Part shown: positions 12,321-22,900 of the stretch, one piece after another | How the letters are laid out: the number at the start of each line of letters is the position of its first letter | How positions within the stretch are numbered: position 1 is the first letter of the stretch | DNA from: Argyresthia goedartella | Lineage: Eukaryota > Arthropoda > Insecta > Lepidoptera > Argyresthiidae | Direction of reading: 5' to 3' | Assembly (NCBI GenBank): GCA_949825045.1 | Contig: OX463813.1 | Location: forward strand, 9,176,001-9,240,000 | DNA length: 64,000 bases | Notes under the pieces: generated by a model | Seen by the model: only the letters and a program-made list of their open reading frames with translations | Told to the model about the DNA's origin: nothing | Databases searched by the model: none | Position numbers and translations under genes: made by a program

Positions 12321-12683
12321 GACATTGTCAACAGCTGCAACGAGCTTCATTCATGTGAGGTTTGTAACTTAATAGACATTGTCAACAGCAACAACGAGTT
12401 ACATTCATCTGAGGTCTGTAACTTGATGGACATTGTCAACAGCAACAACGAGCTTCATTTATTTGAGGTTTGTAATTTAATATACATTGTGAACAGCATC
12501 AACGAGTTACTTTCATGTGAGGTTTGTAACTTGAAAGACATTGTCAACAGCAACAACGAGTTACTTTCATGTGAGGTTTGTAACTTGATTGAGATTGTCA
12601 ACAGCAACAAGGAGTTACATTAATTTGAGGTTTGTAACTTGATAGACATTGTCAACAGCAACAACGAGTTACTTTCATGTCGA
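12321..12683 (+). repeat. 54-bp tandem repeat array, 6.7 units
   Basis: Units begin at 12321, 12375, 12429, 12483, 12537, 12591 and 12645, an exact 54-bp period (consensus starts GACATTGTCAACAGCAACAA and continues GAGTTACATTCATCTGAGG). Because 54 is a multiple of three it leaves an open frame of 18-residue repeats, which I judge to be a by-product. Confidence 0.95.
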
Positions 12684-12699
12684 CAATCTCTATCAATGC

Positions 12700-13185
12700 G
12701 TCGTATGACTCAAAACAATCCGAAAGAATTCCAAATAAAAGTTGGAATAAACCCGAAATAGCAGCATTTTTGACTAATCATAACTTGACTATACCATCGA
12801 AATGTACAAAAAAACAACTACTGGATATCGTAGAAGAGCAAAAATAATAAAAAAATAAAAGTATGAATTTGCTGAAACCCAACATCCCAAAGTTCTTAGA
12901 TTACCGCCATACTATTGTGTATTGAACCCAATATAACTAATGTGGGCCAATTTAAAGCATTACGTCAGAAAGCACAACACTGTACCAAAGTTTAGTGAGG
13001 GTATTTTAAATACAATAAGAGAGGGCGTAGTTGCTACAAACGCATATTGGAATAATTGCTGCAAACATGTAAAAACAATAGAAGACAAGTGGGCAGAGCC
13101 ACGAATTCACCCACGCTTAATAATCGAAGTTGGACAAAATGATGATGGTTCCACAAGTTCAAGTACTAGTGACTCGGATGAATGA
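12700..13185 (+). pseudogene. Dead DDE transposase, C-terminal part
   Basis: Two frames together read WNKPEIAAFLTNHNLTIPSK, CTKKQLLDIVEEQK, then HPKVLRLPPYYCVLNPI, a stop, LMWANLKHYVRKHNT and WNNCCKHVKTIEDKW, ending in an acidic Ser/Asp tail. The pattern 'VLRLPPYxCxLNPIExxWxxxK' is that of a Tc1/IS630-like DDE transposase found in insects, with Glu as the third catalytic residue. Here that Glu codon position is TAA (12934-12936), and there is a frameshift near 12.85 kb. Inverted 54-bp arrays flank it. Confidence 0.7.
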
Positions 13186-13429
13186 AATATTGTAAAAGGT
13201 TACTATCCTATACATTTTTACTAATAAAAAATATCTTTACCTATTGGACATTTTTTTTTTGTTTTTCTTTTTCAAGCAAAATTGTGATACGAAATCGTGA
13301 CGCAAATATCAAGACTTTTCGGTCCGCTGTTGTTTGAAGAACGGGGGCACTTTTACAACTAGCTTTTGTTTGATATTTACAAAAAGATCGCAAAGTAGAT
13401 AAGAAGTTACCAGCTTATTTTTCTCGAAC

Positions 13430-13553
13430 TATACAAACCTCACATGAAAGTAGCTCGTTGATGCTGTCGACAATATCTATCAAGTTACAAACCTCAGATG
13501 AATGTAACTCGTTGTTGCTGTTGACAATGTCTATTAAGTTACAAACCTCCGAT
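13430..13553 (-). repeat. 54-bp repeat units, inverted right arm
   Basis: About two units in minus orientation (ATCAAGTTACAAACCTCAG, TAACTCGTTGTTGCTGTTG), the reverse complement of the array at 12.32-12.68 kb. Together the arms bracket the transposase remnant. Confidence 0.9.
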
Positions 13554-13678
13554 GAAGTGAATTATCATGATGAAGAATACAATAAAAATGCGTAGTCTTC
13601 TCCACTGTCATGCAGTAACTGCCCAGACAATAAAAACGGCCTATGACAGTACCATTACAATATTTAAACCGCAGTCCA

Positions 13679-13952
13679 TTAAGCATTACCCACGTACTTA
13701 TGGTACCTCTTATACATAGAGTACATGTTGGTCATAGTCATCTGTCCGGGAGAACCAGCTAGAGCTCTTCTCAAGAACGCCATAGCGTAGGTAGAGTCTG
13801 ACGCCTGGATCAGCAGGGCCACGGAGTTCTCCAGATGCTGTCGGACTAGTTGTGTGGGGCCGGACTTTTCGATCCAGCAGCAAATATCGCCGACTATGTA
13901 GGCTGCTAGGCGCGAGATGTGGGCTTTGCGTTTTGACATTGATTGGGTTAGC
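13679..13952 (-). CDS. URB2: URB2 exon 11, conserved C-terminal block and stop
   Basis: The acceptor TTGTTCACAG precedes GCTAACC; with two carried bases it gives RLTQSMSKRKAHISRLAAYI, then VGDICCWIEK, ENSVALLIQASDSTYAMAFL and RRALAGSPGQ, ending YSMYKRYHKYVGNA and a TAA. Human URB2 ends with the same arrangement: a variable leader, 'sphiaeyl'-like segment, 'Leu-Ile-Leu-Asp-Leu-Cys', a Leu-Arg segment, then Tyr-x-x-Tyr-x-Lys-Tyr-His-Lys. This exon is the main basis for the gene name. No canonical AATAAA was found in the first 100 bp after the stop. Confidence 0.85.
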
Positions 13953-16900
13953 CTGTGAACAAAAAAACTTTTGATGATGGTTTCTTATGCTTTAGCGGCA
14001 ATCAGTTTTTTTTTCTGATAAATGAATATGACGCACTAGTCCACCAAGCCAACAAGGCACCTGTCAGGAATCTTCCGTCTCAAGTCACACACGTTTTTAA
14101 GGCGTTGTTTCACAGGTGTGACATGAGACGGAAGACGCCTGACAGGTGCCTAGTTGGCTTGGAGTTCCCGCCTGGTTATAAGCGAGCACGGAAGTGGGCA
14201 TGGAAGTGTAAAATTTCATACCACTTCCCACTTCCGTACCCAATTGTCATGCTCCAAATGTTTACGGTTTGACGTGCGGAAGTGAAAGAGGCGGCGCACC
14301 GGCACGCGTGCGAGTGAGAGGTATGACATATATATGTATCTAGCCTTAGCGCAGCTTACTTCTCAATACAAAAAATATAACAAAGAAAGATTAATATATA
14401 CGCATCCCCAAATAAGATTTCGGCCAATCGTTGTTTCGGTAGAACTCTATTTTATCATTTTGTTTTTTCAGAACAAATAGCTGCTTCGGCACATAGCTTT
14501 ACGTCTTCTACCACCAAGTAGCGATTGTGGCCAGGAGCTATATAACATAACATTTACATACAGGCACATACATTGCTTCTGGCCCCACACTAAGATACCC
14601 TGTGTCGTGGGAGCCAGAAACAGCAACGTCACACACGTGTAAACATCTAAGACCTGGGCAGTTTTTTTTTTCTTCCCCAAAACTGAAAACAGATTATAGT
14701 TACTTCTCGATCGTATGCGCAAGTTGCGCCAGTCGCTCGCCATCCTCGCGCGTTGTGTTCGGGTCACCGGCGCGTGCGCAGAGTGCTCGCACGCAGCCGC
14801 GGTAGCACTGCAGGTAGCACGCCCATCTGCGGACACATTACAGTCAAGGTGATTTACAAAATCTAAAGGCTTCGGCACACCGCAGGCGGGACGGGGAGCG
14901 GGGCGGTCCGGTTGTCAATGTTGTAAAATGGCCGCCACACTCACAACAGCGCGAGCTCATTTTCGAATCTAGTTCATAGAGTTTCTTGTAGACTACCGGT
15001 TTAGCCTAACGGGTAGTGACCCTGCCTACGAAGCCGAGACAGTCCTGGGTTCGAATCCCGGTAAGGACAAATATTTGTGATGAGCATTAATATTTGTTTC
15101 TTAGTCTCGGATGTTTCTATGTATTTGCATAAGTATTTATCTCTATTAAATATATCGTCGACTACTACCTATAACACAAGCCTTGTTGAGCTTAGTATGG
15201 GCGTAGTAGTAGTTCGGTTTGTGTAAGATGTCCTCTAATATTTATATTTATTTGACCCCCGCCCCGCCAACACCACATGCGGGGTGCGGAACTATTTAAA
15301 GGCGTTAAACCAAGAAGAACAAGTTTAACAGAGGCAAGATCAGAAAAAGTTAACCATAGTAAATGAAGCTTTTTAATGCACTACCTTTACTTCTACCCGA
15401 TTTCGCCATGTTCCACCGCGCCGGCTCAGTACGGTTTGATGGAGTGGTGTAAAAGGGCTAGTTAAAAAGAAAATTAGGGCAAAAGCAAAGAAAATGTTGT
15501 TATTATGCAAAAAGTTTCGTTAATACAAGGGCGCGATGCGTATTGTCAAAATGATGTGAAAACCAAAGACGGTTGAGAAGCCGCGGCACGGGCAGCTAGT
15601 GATTAAATGAAAGCCAAACCTGTCTTCCAAGAGCCACTATGTGTAGGATATCAACTTGGCGTTTAGGGGGATCCTCTCGTTTCGATTAAAAACTACCGGT
15701 AAAGTTAGCCTAATAGGAGTCAAAGCTGTCTTTCAAGAGCTCCTCTCTCCCCGCCAGCAAGCTATTTAGCACAGCCACGACGCCCGCAGTGAGCCGGCAG
15801 TGCTCAAAACTCAAAAACTCAAATCATTTATTACAAGTAGGCAAAATAATGCACTTTTACAAGTCAACACTTTAGTCTTTTTAGACGGAAAAATAATCAA
15901 ATATGATCGACTAAACTAATGAGTACTTAACTGATTATGGTTTGAGTTTTCATGGCTGAATCTCGCACAGGAAAAATAAACTCCATTAACTCTGGCAGTG
16001 CTTAGGAAATACGCCCGTCAGAGAAGATAGCGCCAAGAAACTCTACGAGGAGGTCATTTTTTCAATTTTTGTTATATATATTTTTTTATTACACAATGTA
16101 CGATATGAAAAATATCTAATCTAATGACAATATTATAACATCGTATTCATGGTTGCCAATAAGTTGTCTCAAAATAACAATTTAACAAAATAAATAAATA
16201 ATTACAAAGATAAGCTGTAATGAACATAACTTATGAGAACCCAGACTGGACCAGTCTCCCCAAGCAGCACCAGTTCACGAGTAAGACTTGTGCACCAGCC
16301 ATCATCCCTCTCGCCATATTTGAGGAGGAGTGCGCGCGCCAAGTCACGCGACGCGCCACTACGTGTAGGATTGAACTTGGCGTTTAGGGGGATACTTACT
16401 AGGCACCCCAGGAATACTACCGGTAAAGAAAGACATAAGCACAAACCTGTCTTCCAAGAGCTCCTCTCTGCCTGCCAGCAAGCTATTTAGCACAGCCACG
16501 ACGCCCGCAGTGAGCCGGCAGTGCGCGCGCCAAGTCACGCGACGACCCACGATGTACAGGACGAGGTGGAGGGACTCGAAGATCGCGTCGATGAACTTGG
16601 CATTTAGGGGGATCTGGAATTATTATTATTGGTTATGTATTAATTGAGCTTATTTGTGGGAAATAATTTGGTACAGTCAGCATCAGATATATATGAGCAT
16701 GAAAGCTATCCAAATATTAAGTCCTTACATATGAAATTGGCGTTTTGCATGGGAGGTACATAAATTCGTTTTTTTTTAATATAATATATTTATTTAATCA
16801 AAGTATGTACCATTGCTATCTATACACTTTTTCCATCTCATAGGTAGTTCTTAGATCCCTTTACTAAAAAAACATTCGGACGGGAAACAATAAAATCTTT

Positions 16901-19900
16901 GAAGGCGGTTTGGACTGCCCCATCAGAGTTGATTTTTTTCCCTTTCAAGTTATCCAAATTCCAAATAAAATGGTAATCTGTTGAAGCAAGGTCCGGAGAG
17001 TACGGTGGATGTCTTAGACATTCCAATTGAAGCTCCTCTAATATGGTAGCCGTCTGTTGTGCAGTGTGTGGTCTAGCGTTATCATGAAGCAGCAGTGGCC
17101 TAGAGCGATTGACCAGCCTCGGTTGTTTAGCAGCTAGCTTTTCCATCATGATTTGCAGTTGCTGACAATAGACAACTGCCGTAATCGTCTGGCCAGATTT
17201 AAGAAAGCTGTAGTGAACGACACCAGCACTAGTCCACCAAAAGCTCACAAGTAACTTTTTTGGAGTAAATTTTCGCTTGGGGCATGGTTTGGCTGGTTCG
17301 GCAGGGTTCAGCCATTGCGATGAGCGCTTCCGATTATCGTACAGGATCCACTTTTCATCACAGGTAATGATTCGATTTAAAATCCTTTCATTATTGTGCC
17401 GGGCATTTTCAGTAATGCAACGCAGCAGTCAACGCGCTTTTGTTGATTTGCTTCACTCAGTTCGTGAGGTACCCACCTTTCAAGCTTTTTCACCTTCCCA
17501 ATTTGCTTCAAGTGGATTAAAACAGTTTTATCACTAACACCGCAGCCTGCAGCTAACTCGGACGAGGTTTGCGATGGATCCGCTTCCACAATAGCCTTCA
17601 ATTCTTCATTATCAACTTTGGTCTCCGGCTGCCACGGGGCTTGTTCTGCAGGTCGAAATTTCCAGAACGAAAACGTTGGAACCAAAAACGCACTGTGCAC
17701 TATTGCGGCACCGTCGCCATACACATCATTAATCCTTCGAGCCGTTTCTGCAGCACTGGTGCCACGGTAGAACTCATACTCGTAAATAACGCGATATTTC
17801 AAGTTTTCCATTTGGTAAGCTGAGTGACGCAAGAAAAAAAACAATTGAGGAAAAAACAAATGAATTATAATTTTACAAATACAAATACATTAGTAAACAG
17901 CTGTATAAATTTGAATTCGGAATTCCTAACCATAGAGGATATATTTGAGATCAAAGTGGCCAGTACGGCGAAACGCCAATTTCATATGTAAGGACCTAAT
18001 ATATGTGTATATATGTCACTGTAAGATTGTCAAAACCGCTGGTTGATAAACTAACGTTTTTCTTCTCGTTAGTTGGTCAACCGTACTGCTTACTATATGA
18101 CGCGTTAGTTGATAAACTAACAGTTAAAACAGTTAAATAGTAAACTGGTTTCAACTTGAATTGCAAATGAAATACCAGGGCAAACACTGCGGAAGCTTAG
18201 TCTAGTCTTCGTGTTAGGTTGACATGTAAGAACAAAAGAAACGTAAATTCTAAACCCCGTCGGTCTGGTTTACTATCTGTCGATGGTTGATCAACTAACG
18301 TGTTAGTTTATCAACTAACGGTTTTAACTACCTTACGGTGACACACACACCCAAACAAATCACTAACATTCACAATCTACGCAGCGAAAGTGTCAAAATG
18401 ACATCAACATCCTTGTTAACCGAACCTTTACCGAATCCCTTGAGGCATCGCGATTTTGAAGCTTAAGCCATGGTAATAACATTCAAAACCAATAACGGGA
18501 AAATGTCAGATAGCTGACCACATCACGCAAGCGGTTAAACCAGAGGATGTTAACACTTTTGACACTTTCGCTGTGCAGATGTTTCTGGCTCTTTCTGATG
18601 TGTACATGATAGCTCATTGCTGACGTACCCCGCTCCTACCCGGCAAAAACTGTTCATACAAATATTTTAGGTTGTGCTCTGTAGATAACCTATCCATGGT
18701 ACGCTTATAGCGAGCTGTTTGCTAAGTTATCTCAACAATGTAAAGGATACCTACAGAGCACAACCTAAAATCCGTATTTGAATGAATATTTTTGGCAACA
18801 AATATAATGATCACCAAAATATTTTTTCATACCTACCTAAAATGGGTTTATGATCACCAAAAGTTGCAGAAAATATCAGGGCAAAATACTGCGGAAGCTT
18901 AGGTGAAGGGTAAAGGGGGAGAGCGAAGTGAAGCGATGTAAGGACATAAAAAAAATACTTAAAACATAAACTTAAGTACACAAAACATAAAAAGAATTTT
19001 GGTGAAGAAGTTTGGTGATAATTTATCTAAACACAATTTGGTGATCATTTACTAATTCTGGCGCTCGTTTCGAATTTATTGGTAGTAAAATAGGTGCGTT
19101 TTTGGTGATCGTTTAAACGTAAGCCAATATTTTTTGGCGAATGAGAGCGGGGTACGTCAGCGATGACATTAAGTCTTAAATGTCAGAGTTTCGATGTCCC
19201 TCCCCCATGAGATAATCCCCCCCTCCAGCCCTATATAAGATTGAACACCTCCCCCCAGCCCTATATAAGATTGAATCCCCCTGCCCTGTATCAGATTGAT
19301 CCTTCCCCCCCCCCCTCGCTATATCAGATTGATCGCCCCCTTGTGGAATAGGGGGAAGTGGGAAGGGGAGCCAGAGTAGGTACAGGTCGGTTATCTAAAG
19401 CTGGCACGTTCAACACATTTACTGTATCTGTGAATAAGCCTGCGGCGTGACGTTGTACTGCATGGGCATCAAGAATAATCTGTCTGTCTCCCTCGCGCGC
19501 GGTCAAACTTATGAGTATGAAGGAGACAGTTGTTGTTTTTCTTTTGCGACTGCTTATAAATAAAGAGTGATATTTGTTGCATTTGTCACGAGTCAATCGA
19601 CGCGCGTTGTTGTGATTGTTCACCTATTTCCACTCCCTCCGTCCGCAGGTATTTCTAAAAATACTTTTTCCGTTATTGGTTTTGAATTTTATTACCATGG
19701 CATAAGGTTCAAAACCGTAATGCTGCCCGCGTAGGCGTGGTGCTGGACCGGTTAAACATATTGTATAGTGAAGTTGCATTAGTGTAAGTACTGTGAACGT
19801 GCCAGCTTTAGTTAACCGATCTGTAGTTATCATAAAAACAGGGGCCTTGTTAATTTAATCATTAGTATTATACTATGGCTCTGTCTCTCTACCAAACTAT

Positions 19901-22900
19901 GTGATGTTAAATAAAAAAATACAACATAGGTACCTTTTTCGCAGCTAAAACCACCGCCGTGATGATATCCAAATCGATCCTCAATACTTCGCATACCGCA
20001 TCGTCCACGTCAACCGTTTCATCAACTTTCCCATCACTTTGACTTTGACCCAGATCTTGGTGACTTTGACCCCCACTTTGGTGACTTTGAACTCCACTTT
20101 GGTGACTTTGACCTCCACTTTGGTGACTTTGACCCCCACTTTTTTGAGTTTGACCAACACTTTGGTAAGAATGCCCTCCACTTTGGTTAGTTTGACCTCG
20201 ACTTTGGTGACTTTGATCGCAATTCACCCTCACCCAAGCTGCAAGGTTTTTGCACGTGCGGTACATTGATTTGGACATGGCGATGCATTTTTGTTCAATC
20301 GCGTTGGATTTTAGAGCGGCGGCCCAGAGAAACTTGGCTGTTTCGTGGGATGTTAGTAAAGCCAACTCGTCTTGAGCTTTGGTTGAAGGTTTCTGAAATC
20401 GGATGTGAAAATACATTCGTTTATTCTCATTGCAAATTGAAACAATACACAGAGAAAGCACTTACAGAAAGAAGGCAAATCTCAGCAACAGTCTACCACT
20501 AGATTATTTTTGCAACTTATCTCTTAGTTCAATGATACACATCAAATGTTACGCATATACAGAAGAAAACTCATAGCTCTTCCAGCAAACATAGGAAAGG
20601 AGCCTTCACCTTGGTTTCTTTGTCATAACTTTTTGTGTAATAAAGAATGAGGAGTTTTCTGACAGTTGATTAAAAGATAGGTCGCTAGAGGGCGTTAGAG
20701 AATGTTAGGTTTGACTCTGCGGTCCGAAATCATGAAAATATGTAAGCGCGGGCTTGGGACCTTACGCAATTCGGACTAATTACACGCTGTATTAACTCAA
20801 AACTCAAAATTCAGACTACAGTATTAACTAAAAACTCAAACTCAAACAATTTAATGTAAGAAGGCAAAAATTTTACAAGTCAAACCCTTATACATGGAAA
20901 AGAATAAATAAAAATATGATCAACTAAACTAATGAATGAGTGTTTATTGTTATGGTTTGATTTGAACTAATTATGGTTTGAGTTTGAAAATGGAAATTTC
21001 GGAAGTGTTGATTCATGGCTGAATCTCGCACAGGAAAAGGAAACTCCATTAACTCTACCAGTGCTTCGCTGCCGTCAGAGAAGTAGCACCACGAAACTCT
21101 ATGTTTTTTTTTATTTTGGTCATTTTTTATATGCCACACAATATTATAAACACCATATCTATAAATAATATTAAATGTCACAGACCACAATTATATCATA
21201 AGATGTGGTAGAACGCCACAAATTCAACAGCGCCATCTAGCGAGCTGATTTGATAATTGAGCTGTCAGAAAAGAGAGCTTGTTTAAGGCAATACGTAAAA
21301 AAATTGGGTTTTTATTCAAATCCATTTACACCACTGTCATCTGCAGATTTGATTTTTGGGCTAACGTTTACTGAATATTCGATTAAGATTGTCACCTCTA
21401 AATTGTTTTATTTTTTCCTATAATTCTGAAATCCCAACTAATTTCATTGCGAAATTGCATTCGAAATGTGGATATTATGTATTCGAAAACTTTTTTTGAA
21501 AATATTTTTGACTAAATAGCGTAGTTTATTTTTAAACAATTTTTATGTGTTAGAAGTAATTAACGCTGTCACTTTCATTTACATTCGTATTGCTTCTATT
21601 TATATTCTTTCGCATCACCTGAAATGGTCGACTAACCTTCAAGATCATCAAATTGAACAGGTCCCCCACAAAGTTCCCCACGAACCCGTCCGCAGAGATC
21701 AGTTCGCAGAGTAACTTCGCAGTCACGCCTATCTCTTCCAAGCAAGCATCGCCGGAGGGCTTCAATGCGACCGTGGACTTGCCCTCGAATATCAGTAGCA
21801 GTCTGAAACCAAGAGACATTACATTTACTGTAAAGACAGAGGTAATCGATGGAAATGCGGGGGATTCAGGGTGGGAGAGGGGTCGAGCCGATGCTCACCC
21901 AATCTTGACGACCGCTCTAGCGCTGCGGTTGTGGCTCTGCCTGCCATGCGAGAGGTCCCGGGGTCGATCCCCGGCTGGAGAAAACATAATCCCAGGCCTT
22001 GGATGTTTATATGTGTGTGACGTCCGACTGTTTCTGGTCCCCACGATACAGGTCTTCCCTATTGGGGGGGCAGAAACAATGTATGTGCCTGTATGTAAAT
22101 GTTTACGTGGAGAATAGGAAGGGGGGGAAATATCACGTATTTTGTCGCTTAAAACAGTAAAGAAATGCGAGAAGTTGGGCGGTAAAACCGCCTCACGTAA
22201 TAAATGGACGCCCCCGAAGGTACAAAATGAGCCATTTGTCAATACAAATGGCTCATTTTGTACCTGAATGTGACGTCATAATCCTTCCACGCCCAAGCGT
22301 CCACCTGTTGCCGTTATCAATATCGAGCAAATACGAGAGAAGAGAATATGTTTGTTGTATGGGAGCCCTTTCATGAGATACAGCCTGGTGACAGACGGAC
22401 GGACGGACGGGACGGACGGACGGACGGGACGGACGGATGGACGGACAGCGGAGGCTAAGTAATAGGATCCCGTTTAGCACCCTTCGGGTACGGACCCCTA
22501 AAAAAAGGCGCAAACTCCGTGTCGCTCTCGAGGTCTACAACACTCATAACCAATAGTACCTTAGCTGAGAAGGAATTATTCCTTTATAAGAATCATGTAC
22601 TTTGGGCCATGTTGATATTTTTTTAATCTCAGACATATCATGGTTGATTAATGATGTTTATGTCAAAGAGCATCTTCTCTAATGTCTTTCTTTGGCATCT
22701 CGGTTGGAAGTTGGCCGAAAAGCTAAACTAGTGACCTAAGCTTTTCTTACTACTCGACAGATTTTAATTTCTGACTTATCGATGGATGGGTTTTCTTTGA
22801 CACCATCATATCAGCACATATCATCCCACTGTTGGGCATAGTCCTCTCCCGAAGCTCGCCACTCGCATCTGTCCCTCGCCAGTCTGGTCCACTGTCTACC

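Noticed and set aside
12285..12623. Open frame of 112 codons with 18-residue repeats (IVNSNNELHSSEVCNL-like)
   Set aside because: It is just the 54-bp tandem array read in one phase; the SINE and array edges do not fit a gene, and inverted copies exist next to it.
11862..13553. CRISPR array
   Set aside because: Repeats are head-to-tail 54-bp units without unique spacers, and the sequence is eukaryotic.
20039..20269. Plus-strand open frame with LVTLTSTLVTLTPT repeats
   Set aside because: It is the antisense of the URB2 exon 9 minisatellite; a 21-bp period leaves other frames open too.
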